Assembly: GCF_900119385.1 (NCBI RefSeq)
Contig: NZ_FPKO01000009.1
Span: 1,139,405 to 1,203,404 of the forward strand
Source: Thermophilibacter mediterraneus
Lineage (GTDB): Bacteria; Actinomycetota; Coriobacteriia; Coriobacteriales; Atopobiaceae
Length of the DNA: 64,000 nt
Direction: 5' to 3'
Position 1 is the stretch's first letter. Each line of letters opens with the position of its first letter. Under the pieces are notes generated by a model. That model saw only the letters and a list, made by a program, of their open reading frames with translations. It did not search any database and had not been told where the DNA came from. The position numbers were made by a program, and so were the translations under genes. Below are positions 17,156 through 26,400 of this stretch, in pieces.

Positions 17156-17196
17156 TGACCGAAGGAGCGAGAAGAACGACAAGGAGGAACGCATGA
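17155..17196 (+). CDS. Possible 13-residue leader peptide linking HTH gene and adhesin
   Basis: ATG at 17155 opens 13 codons (MTEGARRTTRRNA) and TGA at 17194-17196 overlaps the adhesin ATG at 17193. Both junctions overlap by one or a few bases, so ribosomes finishing the HTH gene could re-start into the adhesin. The reading frame also contains the adhesin's AAGGAGG, and may be only spacer. Confidence 0.3.
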   Translation: MTEGARRTTRRNA

Positions 17197-18881
17197 GAAA
17201 GAGATTGTTCGCGACCCTGATGCTCGCGGCGGGTATGCTGTTTGCGGCACCCGCGACGGCGCTGGCAGATGGAATCACAATGAGTGGGGAGGTCACGGGC
17301 GGAACCGTCACGGTCGATAACACCTCAAACACGATTACCGTCTCTGGTGATGCGACCATGAACGGCACGGGTAACGCCTTCACCATTAATGCCAATACGA
17401 CGCTCGAGTTCGGCCCTGGCGCAACGCTCGCGCTCACAGGCTACGATAACGCCTTCGTGGTCAGCGGTGCCACGCTCTCCGGTGGCGGCTGGAACATCAC
17501 CGACGGCGACGGCATGGACCTGTTCAGGCTCCAGTCGGGCGGAAAGCTCAGCATCGACGACGATGTTACCCTTACCGGCAATGGGACCGATGCCGCAACG
17601 GATACGATTGCCGCAAGCCGCGCTATCGTGCTCGAAAGCGGCTCTGGCCAGGAGGTCGCTCTGGCTGACGGACAAACGCTTACTGCCAACGGCTTCTATC
17701 GTGGCATGGAGACCGGTGGAGCGTCCGGCTACACCATTAGTGGCCAGAACAGTGAAACCAGCATCTTTGACTTCTCCGACAACGACTGTGGCATGGCCCT
17801 CAGCTATTTCGACTCCAGCGCCACATACAAGAACTGCAAGCTCGAGGTCTCTGACTGCCTGACGAGCGGTATCTTCATGCGTCAGGACAACGCCGCGCTT
17901 GCGGGGCTGACGATCGACGGCGTGTGGATTAACTGCGTGAACGACGAGAACCTTGATCAGGCGGATATCGCCATTCGCTTCCACAGCAATGACTTCACCA
18001 TCAAGGACTCGAAGATCAATATCCAGAATGCTTGGAACACCGGCCTGTGGATTTGCGACGGCTGGAATGCCAACGAGAAGAACGAGATTCTGGATACCGA
18101 GATTATCGTGAATCATGTCGAGGACAATCAGGGCATCCTCGATATGTTCGGCGGAATCAATCATCGCAAGGGAATCACGTTCGTCCCGTATCGTCGCTGG
18201 GAGATTAGTGGGTGCACGATTAGTCTGACGAACACCGGCGAGGGCGGAATTAACATTGCAAGCGATCCGCAGCTTAATCGTAATGGCTCGATTTTGCCGT
18301 CAAGCTGGACTGTGACCCCGGGGATGCACGGCGGTCACGTGGTGCTTGAAGATACGCGCGTGACCACGTCGGGTATTCTGGGTGCTGACTTGGGTGTTCA
18401 GGCTGGTCAATGGCTTGAGATTGGTGAGGGTACCGTAATTGATAATGGTCATGCGTCAGACCACTACACGGTTCTCTGCGATGATCTCGATCAGGGTTAT
18501 CCTGTGCAGGTGCCCCTCTTCGGACTTCAGTTTGTACAGTACGACACAAGCGGGATGTCTGAGGAGAATAAATCCTCTGACCGAATTAAGGTAACTGGTG
18601 GCAGCTTCTGGTCAACGAGGGAAGAGGGGGTTACGTACCCTGGGACGGACTACAGCTTCTTCGAACAGAGCATTCCGGTAAATGCCGACGGCGAAAATCT
18701 TGTTATGGTAGAGGTGACGCCGGACCAGCTTCCCTCCCTCGTGTCTGACGATGGAAGAATTACCGTGATGAAGGCCGGCGGCGGTGAGTATGACTATTAC
18801 CTGGGCTTTACGTCTGCGGAGGAGAGCTGCTATCTCTGGATTCCGGACGGCGCAACGCTCCAGAAGCCGGATGTTGAGTAA
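17193..18881 (+). CDS. Secreted parallel beta-helix (pectate-lyase-like) surface protein
   Basis: The 562-residue protein starts after AAGGAGGAACGC with a clear signal peptide (MRKRLFATLMLAAG..., cleavage near ALAD). The rest is rich in short beta-strand repeats with Asn/Asp turns (GEVTGGTVTVDNTSNTITV, TLSGGGWNITDGDG, GFYRGMETGG, GGINIASD), typical of right-handed beta-helix proteins. No catalytic residues are recognised and it has no SLH domain of its own. The next gene, 20 bases on, encodes an SLH protein that may hold it. The DNA is visibly richer in A+T than the backbone, suggesting acquisition by transfer. Confidence 0.7.
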   Translation: MRKRLFATLMLAAGMLFAAPATALADGITMSGEVTGGTVTVDNTSNTITVSGDATMNGTGNAFTINANTTLEFGPGATLALTGYDNAFVVSGATLSGGGWNITDGDGMDLFRLQSGGKLSIDDDVTLTGNGTDAATDTIAASRAIVLESGSGQEVALADGQTLTANGFYRGMETGGASGYTISGQNSETSIFDFSDNDCGMALSYFDSSATYKNCKLEVSDCLTSGIFMRQDNAALAGLTIDGVWINCVNDENLDQADIAIRFHSNDFTIKDSKINIQNAWNTGLWICDGWNANEKNEILDTEIIVNHVEDNQGILDMFGGINHRKGITFVPYRRWEISGCTISLTNTGEGGINIASDPQLNRNGSILPSSWTVTPGMHGGHVVLEDTRVTTSGILGADLGVQAGQWLEIGEGTVIDNGHASDHYTVLCDDLDQGYPVQVPLFGLQFVQYDTSGMSEENKSSDRIKVTGGSFWSTREEGVTYPGTDYSFFEQSIPVNADGENLVMVEVTPDQLPSLVSDDGRITVMKAGGGEYDYYLGFTSAEESCYLWIPDGATLQKPDVE

Positions 18882-18901
18882 CGAATGTTGGGTGATGTGC
18901 G

Positions 18902-21900
18902 ATGAAACAGCTGAGACGCATTATTGCATGTGTTCTGATGGCGGCGTTCCTGTGCGTCGTAGGCATTGCGCCCGCGAATGCTTATGCGGTCGATGGTGAG
19001 CAGTTTCCGTATGGCATTATTTCATCTGACGGGAGTGTGCTTTCGGCTACGCAAATAACGCTGGATGAGGACTCCGCAATTGAGCAAGAGGCAGAAGAGC
19101 GCGGTGTTGGAGTATATATTGGAGGGGGCGCGCAATCTGGCTATGGCGCAGGAAAGTGCCTCTCCCCATTTGTTCTCGAGACGGCACCGGGTTTTGCTGT
19201 GGCTTCATTCTCGATGAATCTTCCCGGTGATGCGGACTCGACGATAGGCGGCAGTGAAATCGGCTACGCGTTCGTGCTACTTGTGCAGGATGCGGATGAC
19301 GCAGATGGCCCCGTCGTTGCCTATCCTGTTGAGTTTACTTCGGTTAATTCGAAGCTCGAACTCTCAATTCCCACGTTTGGAGAGACGCTGAACTGTGCCC
19401 TCGCCCAGACTTTTCCCGATAGTGTATCTACGGGCGCTAAGACGCCCAAGGTGAAGCTATCTGCGGGTCAATCGGCGGCTACGGGCAATCTCTTCGACAA
19501 GCCCTCCGGGACCTTCCAGACGTACGTCCTGTCGTTTGATGTGCAAGATGCAACAAGCGGTGTCGGCCTTGAAGCTTCGGACAACGCGCACGCACGATTG
19601 GTCATTCGAAGTCCCAAGGATCTCGAGCTCGACACCGATTGCCTCACTGTTCAAAGTGAGTTCTTTACGATTGCTGACAATGGGATAGTGCGGCAGGATG
19701 ACGGAAGCTACGTTATAGGACTCGTTGCCAAGGACGAGTTAATTGATGAGGACGACAAGTATACGGATAACGCGGAAGAGGCGCTCAAGGGCCGCAACTC
19801 AATCACCCTTGTATATGACATAGCGGCCGATTCGGAGACAGAAGGTTCGTATACGTCGCCAAGTGTTGAGGTGTATGTCTGGGCAGAGCGGGAAAGCAGC
19901 ATTAACAACTGGTCAAGTGCAGCGTTCCTGACTACATCCGCATCACCGGCGATTACCGTTACCCCTGCCGACATGACAGTTTACGAGGGCGGCAAGGACG
20001 GCTATGAGGGCGTCGTCGGCTCCGATGGGCAGATTACCGAGGAGGGTTCTGGCTCCCTGCCGCATCCGCTCTTCGAGATTACGGCTCCCAAGGGAAGCAA
20101 CATCGACCCGGAGGTTCTTGTCTTCACCAGTGGTGAGGGGACCAACGCGAAGACTTGGAGCGTGGAGAAGGCCGATACGACGTCCGGTGCGGGCACTGAC
20201 GGTGAGGATTCGCTCTACTACTTTGAGCCGACAGCTGAAGGTCAGGACCCCGTTCGTGTGACGTATACGGGCGCGGACGGCCAGCCGGTGCTAAGCGACG
20301 CGTTTGTGCCGACGGCTGATCTCTATACGACCTACAAAATTGACCTCTATCCCGGCGAGAACAATCTGTCCGAGGTGACCGCGAGCGATGATGTGCCTAG
20401 TAGCACCGCCTATCCCATTTCCGTCAACTCCGGGACGCTGACTGTTCGAGCGGTCGATGCAGGCAGCCCGAACGAGGTCACATATCCGGTTAAAGATGCC
20501 CCCGCCGCCAAGCTGGAGCCCGGCACCGCCGCAGTCTCCGCTCCGGCAGGCACTACCTATACGCTCAACAACACCGATGTCACTGTCCCTGACGACGGAA
20601 TCGCCCTGCTCTTCGATGGCATCATTGACGATGACACTGCGGAGCGCACGGATGCCCTTCTCAAGAAGATTAACGCTACGAGCGAGACCTCCGAGGCAAA
20701 GTACCTCGATCTTGTCGACACAATGAATGGCAACGCGTGGGTCAAGGCAAGCGGGGCCGTTACGGTGTACTGGGCGTATCCGGAGGGGACCGACAAGAAC
20801 ACGGACTTCACGCTCTACCACTTCCCGGGCCTGCACCGAGATGACAGCACGGGTGGATCCTCCGGCTTTGACATTGAGGATCTCAACAGCGTGAAGCCCG
20901 AAACTGTCGGTATTACAAAGGGTGACAACGGCATCTCCTTTAACGTTGCGTCCGGTGGCTTCTCGCCGTTCGTGCTGACGTGGGAGAAGGACGAGCCCGA
21001 TACGCCCGTTATCCCGCCGACCACCTACCACACCATCACCGCGTCCGCGGGCGAGGGCGGCTCGATTAGCCCGTCCGGCAGGGTCACGGTGGCGAACCAC
21101 GGCTCGAGGTCCTTCTCCATCACGGCAGACGAGGGCTGGACCGTCCAGAACGTCATCGTCGACGGCGTCAACGTGGGGCCGCGCGGCTCCTACACCTTCA
21201 GTGACGTCACCGAGGACCACACCATCTCCGTGACGTTCACCGAGGGCAACGCGCCCGCCGACCCCGACGAGTCCGGCGTCTCCGAGTGGTTCGATACCGA
21301 CGACCACTACGCCTACCTGCACGGCTACGGCGACGGCACGCTCTTCGGCCCGGAGAACCCGATGACCCGCGCCGAGGCCGCGCAGATGTTCTACAACCTC
21401 CTGCGCGACAAGTCCGGCGGCGACAGGCCCGTGACGTTCGAGGACGTCCCCGAGGGCGCGTTCTACGCCGAGCCCGTCCGCGTGCTGGCGTCCCTGGGCA
21501 TGATCAACGGCACCAGCCCGACCACCTACGAGCCCGACCGGCCGATCACGCGCGCCGAGTTCGTGGCCATCGCCATGCGCTTCTCCAACGGCGAGGTGAC
21601 CGGCGAGAACATCTTCTCCGACGTCCCCGAGGACGCGTGGTACCGCGACTACGTGGTCGGCGCCGTCGGCTACGGCTGGATCCTCGGCTTCCAGGGCGAG
21701 GACGCCACGTTCGGGCCCGAGCAGCAGATCACGCGCTCCCAGGCCACGACCGTCGCCAACCGCATGCTCGGCCGCGTCGCCGACGGCGCGTGGATCGAGG
21801 GGCACATGGGCGAGCTCAAGCTCTTCGAGGACGTGCCGCGGGGGCACTTCGCGTTCCGCGACATCGTCGAGGCCACCAACGCGCACGAGTACGAGCGCGA

Positions 21901-21937
21901 CGGCCGCTATGAGGAGTGGACCGGCCTGACGGAGTAG
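18902..21937 (+). CDS. SLH-anchored cell-surface protein with InlB-like repeat
   Basis: The 1011-residue protein has a signal peptide (MKQLRRIIACVLMAAFLC..., cleavage near ANAYA), a long extracellular part without a recognised family, one InlB-type beta repeat (about residues 705-785, TITASAGEGGSISPSG and VTEDHTISVTF), and three SLH domains (HGYGDGTLFGPENPMTRAEAA, FEDVPEGAFYAEPVRVLA, FSDVPEDAWYRDYVVGAVGY). Its SLH domains are of a different lineage from those of the proteins at 11448 and 23416. The first two thirds of the gene are A+T-rich and the anchor part is G+C-rich, so the gene looks like a chimera. It is probably co-transcribed with the beta-helix gene. Confidence 0.8.
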   Translation: MKQLRRIIACVLMAAFLCVVGIAPANAYAVDGEQFPYGIISSDGSVLSATQITLDEDSAIEQEAEERGVGVYIGGGAQSGYGAGKCLSPFVLETAPGFAVASFSMNLPGDADSTIGGSEIGYAFVLLVQDADDADGPVVAYPVEFTSVNSKLELSIPTFGETLNCALAQTFPDSVSTGAKTPKVKLSAGQSAATGNLFDKPSGTFQTYVLSFDVQDATSGVGLEASDNAHARLVIRSPKDLELDTDCLTVQSEFFTIADNGIVRQDDGSYVIGLVAKDELIDEDDKYTDNAEEALKGRNSITLVYDIAADSETEGSYTSPSVEVYVWAERESSINNWSSAAFLTTSASPAITVTPADMTVYEGGKDGYEGVVGSDGQITEEGSGSLPHPLFEITAPKGSNIDPEVLVFTSGEGTNAKTWSVEKADTTSGAGTDGEDSLYYFEPTAEGQDPVRVTYTGADGQPVLSDAFVPTADLYTTYKIDLYPGENNLSEVTASDDVPSSTAYPISVNSGTLTVRAVDAGSPNEVTYPVKDAPAAKLEPGTAAVSAPAGTTYTLNNTDVTVPDDGIALLFDGIIDDDTAERTDALLKKINATSETSEAKYLDLVDTMNGNAWVKASGAVTVYWAYPEGTDKNTDFTLYHFPGLHRDDSTGGSSGFDIEDLNSVKPETVGITKGDNGISFNVASGGFSPFVLTWEKDEPDTPVIPPTTYHTITASAGEGGSISPSGRVTVANHGSRSFSITADEGWTVQNVIVDGVNVGPRGSYTFSDVTEDHTISVTFTEGNAPADPDESGVSEWFDTDDHYAYLHGYGDGTLFGPENPMTRAEAAQMFYNLLRDKSGGDRPVTFEDVPEGAFYAEPVRVLASLGMINGTSPTTYEPDRPITRAEFVAIAMRFSNGEVTGENIFSDVPEDAWYRDYVVGAVGYGWILGFQGEDATFGPEQQITRSQATTVANRMLGRVADGAWIEGHMGELKLFEDVPRGHFAFRDIVEATNAHEYERDGRYEEWTGLTE

Positions 21938-21962
21938 TCTCCGCTCCGAGGGGAGGTCCGAC

Positions 21963-21994
21963 GGGGGAGGGGTCCCGCGAGGGGCCCCTCCCCC
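21963..21994 (+). terminator. G+C-rich hairpin after the SLH gene
   Basis: GGGGGAGGGG (21963-21972) pairs with CCCCTCCCCC (21985-21994). It is 26 bases past the stop codon and has no T-tract, so its role as a terminator is only likely. Confidence 0.45.
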
Positions 21995-22033
21995 TGTGCG
22001 CGGGGCGGGGCGAGGAGCTTCTCGCCGCCCCTG

Positions 22034-22105
22034 CGCCGAGACGGAGCATCTTGCGAAAAATGCTGCCGAGAGGGCCCCGTTTTTGCAAATCGCTCTGTTT
22101 CGGTG
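22034..22105 (+). repeat. B element, copy 2 (forward)
   Basis: It begins CGCCGAGACGGAGCATC and continues GCGAAAAA, a G+C-rich centre, TTTTTGCAAATCGCTCTG and TTTCGG. It is homologous to the copies at 27077 (forward) and 15513 (reverse). A C element follows 49 bases later, in the same order as at 27077. Confidence 0.8.
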
Positions 22106-22153
22106 CCGGAGTCGCTCTCGGCCGCCGGTCTCCGCAGCCCTCCCCGCGCGGAC

Positions 22154-22182
22154 TTGACACTTTGCCCTGACATCAATGTCAA
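22154..22182 (-). repeat. C element, copy 2 (reverse)
   Basis: A 29-bp C palindrome with outer TTGACACT and ATGTCAA. Homology to an AAA ATPase begins directly at its right edge (Walker A codons start at 22189), so this element marks the break of that gene. Confidence 0.85.
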
Positions 22183-23143
22183 GTCGGGCCCGCGCGGCGT
22201 GGGCAAGACGGTTCTTCTCGCTTATCTTGCCTCGCATTCCCGCGAGAGCGGATGGGTTGCCGCAAACGTCACCTCCCGTCCGGGCATGCTCGAGGACATC
22301 ATCGAGCGGGCGACCGATGCCGCTGACGAGCTCGTGTCGTCTGCTCCCAGCGTCAGGATAACGTCCGTCAACGTGCCCGTGCTGTTTGGGGCGACGTGGG
22401 AGTATCGCGACCCGGAATCGGGCAACTGGCGGACGAGGATGAACCGTCTGCTCGACAGGCTTCAGGAGAGGGGGATTGGGCTCCTCATCACCATTGACGA
22501 GATTGACCCGTCGCTTGACGAGCTCATAGACTTTGCGTCCACCTATCAGCACTTCGTCAGGGAGAATCGTCGGGTGGCGCTCTTCATGGCGGGTCTTCCG
22601 GCAAGCGTTTCGGCGCTTCTCTCGGACAAGTCGGCATCCTTCCTAAGGCGTGCGGCGCAGCACCAGCTCGGACGCATAGACGATGCGGACGTGCGAGCCG
22701 CCTTTCTCGAGACCGTCGAGGACGCAGGGAAGGCCATCGACGAGGGGGCGCTCGCGGAGGCGGTCCGAGCGACGGACGGCTTTGCCTACATGATGCAGTT
22801 CGTGGGCTTTAGGATGTGGGCGGAGGCTCGCGGTCGGTCACGCATCGAGCCCGAGGACGCGCGTCGCGGGGCGGCGCGCGCTCGTGAGGACTTCATCTCT
22901 GGCGTCGTTCGCAAGACGTGCCAGGAGCTCTCCGAGGGTGACCTCGCGTTTCTGGGGGCGATGCTACCCGACGGAGAAGGGCCGAGCAGCGTCGCGGATG
23001 CGGCGAGCCGCATGGGAAAGACGGCCAACTACGCGCGAGTGTACCGGTCGCGTCTCATGGAGCAGGGGGTCATCACGACGGCGGCTCGTGGGCTCGTGCG
23101 CTTTGACATGTCGCTGCTGCGCGAGTTCCTCCTCGAGGAGTGA
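22183..23143 (+). pseudogene. AAA-type ATPase gene lacking its 5-prime end
   Basis: The frame is intact to a stop at 23143 and shows Walker A (GPRGVGKTVLL), Walker B (LLITIDEIDP) and a C-terminal winged-helix-like part (VADAASRMGKTANYARVYRSRLMEQGVI) of AAA_16/ATPase_2-type proteins. Such proteins usually have about 30-50 residues before Walker A; here those codons are replaced by the C element, through which the frame stays open without a ribosome-binding site. The nearest in-frame start codon is a GTG at 22103 inside the B element. I call it a decapitated remnant, though low-level expression is possible. Another C element (23192) closes the segment. Confidence 0.7.
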
Positions 23144-23191
23144 GTCGTTCGTCGCGCTGCGTGCGGTGCGTCACGTTTTCGGGTTGGGCGG

Positions 23192-23220
23192 TTGACGCTG
23201 GCGTCAGGCTACAGCGTCAA
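23192..23220 (+). repeat. C element, copy 3 (forward)
   Basis: A 29-bp palindrome TTGACGCT...AGCGTCAA with both outer arms changed A to G or T to C together, so pairing is kept. It lies 49 bases after the AAA remnant and is inverted relative to copy 2. Confidence 0.85.
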
Positions 23221-23345
23221 GTTTCGGGCTAGACGGACCGTCGGGGCGTATGGCGACGCCGCTCGCGTTGGTTGACGCGGTACGCCTCCCGTACGCGTTG
23301 TTGCTGCTGGTACATTATTTCTAGTCCGCTCAGGTCGGTCGTGAC

Positions 23346-23399
23346 AAGGAGGTTCCCATGCACGAGAGTAAGAAAATCATGGGGGGGGGGTTGTCGTAG
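23346..23399 (+). promoter_or_regulatory. Poly-G phase-variation tract at the start of the BspA/SLH gene
   Basis: AAGGAGG (23346-23352) is followed after five bases by ATG 23358. Eight codons on, ten consecutive G occupy 23381-23390. In this frame TAG follows at 23397-23399, so the gene is OFF in this sequence. With nine or twelve G the frame would read MHESKKIMGGGCRRTASC and run into a signal peptide and the whole surface protein; with eleven it stops at a TGA shortly after. Confidence 0.85.
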
Positions 23400-23415
23400 G
23401 ACCGCGTCGTGCGTG

Positions 23416-26400
23416 ATGCGACTGCTCCTCCTGGCTGCGCTCGTCGCCCTTCCCGCGACGCTGTACCCAGTGACGGCCCTTGCCGCGCCGGCTGCCGCCG
23501 ACCCTTCGATCGTGAACGACGTAGAGGGGCTGGAGATCGAGGGGACCGTCGTCACGAAGTACACGGGGACGGCCGCGGAGGTCGTCATTCCGGCGGGTGT
23601 GACGGAGATTGACGATTTTGCCTTTCAGAATAACAAGGAGCTCACGAGCGTTGTCTTGCCCGAAAGCGTGAAGGTCATTGGCGAGGATGCGTTCAGAAAC
23701 TGTACGAGTCTGGCGAAAGTTACTATGCCTGGGGTCGAGAGTACGGGACGTCAGGCGTTCGAGTACACCGCCCTCGTGTCGGTGGACGCCCCTGAGCTCA
23801 TAACCCTTGGGGAGCGGACGTTCAGGTGCTGCTCCAGCCTCACGAGCGTCTCCCTGCCAAGAGTTCAGGACATTGGCTCGATGGCGCTGTCCGAATCTGC
23901 GCTTACGGAGTTCACGTTCCCCTCGAGCGTCAAGAAGGTGGCGGAGAGCTTCCTGTATGCCTCTAATGTGAAGACGATCACCGTGTCACTTGACGTGCTG
24001 CTGACCGCTGAGTTCGATAACGCTGCGTTCCGGGGTGCCTTCAGGAAGGAGCCGTACGAGAAGACGCAGGTCATCCTGACGGATGTGGGCGAGGCGGTCA
24101 CCCTTACCGAGTGTGGGGTAAAGGCTGGCGAGAGGACCGTCGAATTTGAGATTTCTGGCGGGGTATACGACGCTCCATTTTGCGTGACGCAGGTCAAGGC
24201 CGAGCAAGGTGCCTCCGGGTTCGATGTCGTGAACATGACCGGTGATGAGGTCATGGTCAACGACGAGCCCGTGCTCACGGGTTCCGTTAAGCCGGTCGAC
24301 GCCACCAATGACGCATACCTCTACTCGCTTGGCATCGATGAAGGCTATGCGCTCGAACCCGATTTCAGCAACCAGCTACTTAGCTTCTCTACCGCCGTGG
24401 AGTACACGGCAGGGTCAGTTACCGTTTGTGCGGTGCCGTCCGATGACGGGGCAACGGTGCGGATTAACGATACGCCTGCGGGCGCGCAAAACGACTGGTC
24501 CGTTGTCGTCCCGCTCAAGTCGGGCGAGAACGAGTTCTCCGTCGTCGTTACCGCTGCTGATGGCCAGGCTACCAGGACGTATACCCTCACGGTCACTCAG
24601 AAGCCCCGGCCGGTGAGCATCAGCATCGGTACCGCTGACGAGCTCCTTGCCTTCGCCGAGGAAGTGAATAAGGGCTCCTATACCGGTGTCTCTGACGTCA
24701 GCGTCGTGCTCACGGCCGACATCGATCTCACCGACATCGACTGGGTCCCCATGGGATGGGATGGCGAGCGCTACTTCTCCGGCACCTTTGATGGTGCGGG
24801 GCACAGCATCACGGGGTTGAGCATCGAGCGAGATGCGCAGTGGACCAACGTGGGTCTCTTTGGCTTTAGCGATGGTGACATATGCAACCTTACGGTGAGC
24901 GGATCAATTGTCAACGACATCACCGATCAGACTGTAAACATAGGGATGATTGTCGGGCTCAGTTCCGGGTCCGAGGTGACGAACTGCTCTGCGGAGGGGA
25001 AAATGACCGGGGCCGCGACCAAGGCGCAGTGCGTTGGTGGCGTAGTTGGTTACGCTGACTCGTCTACGTTGGTTGACTGCGCCTCTAGCGTGGAGATTAG
25101 TATCCCGAACGCGTTTTACGTGGGTGGCGTTGCTGGCGCGCTTGTTGATTCGCGGGTAGCCGGGTGTGCAAATGACGGGCCCATCACGATAACTAACGGG
25201 AACGCATGCTCAATCGGAGGCGTTATCGGCAATGTTCAGACTAGCCAGGGGTCGTGCTCGGTCGAGCGCAGCACCAACAGGGGAGCCGTGCAAGTAAACG
25301 GAGCTATGGGCTGGTATGCCGGGGGCGTTATTGGAGATGCGTCCGACGGCGTCGTGATTGAGCATTGCGCCAACGCGTCAAACGTCTCAGGAAATGCGAG
25401 CTGCATGGGAGGGGTCATCGGCTATAGCTACGACTATGGCAATGATGGCTCGTCTCCATCCGTCTCCTTCTGCCTCAACTCGGGAACCGTGGCAAACGGA
25501 AGCGAAAGCGGGAAGGCCGGGGGCATCGCTGGGTCCATCACCTGCCCGAGTACGGGAAGTGCCTTGCGTGGGTGCGTCTCTACAGGACAGGTGAGCGGCG
25601 GCGCGTGTGGTCCAATTGCAGGGCAGGCTTCTGGCGGGACCGACGGGTCGTTCTCGGAAAACTATCATGTGAGCAGCATCGGCTCGAGCGAGGGAGCGCC
25701 TGCGTGTGGGTCCACCGGGGTTGCGCAGGTGACCCAGGAGATCGTGGATACGCTTAATGAGGCCGGCGGAAGCTACCGTCTTGCCGACGATGGTACGGTC
25801 GAAATCAGCCCGCTCACCTATACCCTGACGATTGACTACGGCTATGAAGGGAGGGTGGAGGTTAGCGAGCAGCCCAAGGGCGCCGAGGTAGCGCTCGATG
25901 CGGGGACTCGTCCGGGATATAGCTTCTCCGGATGGGCGCTCTCGGGCGGCGGTGCCCTTGCCGACGCGTCTTCTGCCCAGACCACGCTTGTCATGCCGGC
26001 CTCTGACGTGACGGTTACGGCGAGCTGGAAGGCGAACCCGTACGTCCCGCCCGCGGACCCGACGTACCCGCCTAACGTCTCCGAATCCGAAGGCGGCACG
26101 GTCGTCGTGACGCCCGATCGGCCGGGTGAGGGCGACGAGGTCACCGTCGAGCCCGTACCCGATGACGGGCAGGAGGTACGCGAGGTCACCGTGACGGATG
26201 AGGGCGGCGAGGCCGTCCCGGTCGCCGACAACGGCGACGGCACGTGGACGTTCGTGCAGCCCGACGGCGCGGTGACCGTCACCGTGATCTTCGGCTGCGA
26301 CGGCGGGGGGCTCTGCCCGACGCACGGCTTCAATGACGTCGACCAGTCCGCGTGGTACCACGACGCGGTCGACTGGGCCGTCGCCGAGGGCGTGCTCAAC

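Noticed and set aside
23272-23415. Upstream extension of the BspA/SLH frame to 23272
   Set aside because: It would put about 48 Cys/Arg-rich residues before the signal peptide, and no ribosome-binding site precedes it. The ribosome-bound ATG at 23358 with the G tract explains the region better.
26300-26310. Second poly-G phase-variation tract (seven G) within the BspA/SLH gene
   Set aside because: It is short, far inside the gene before the SLH part, and in frame; a slip would only truncate the anchor. No evidence for switching.
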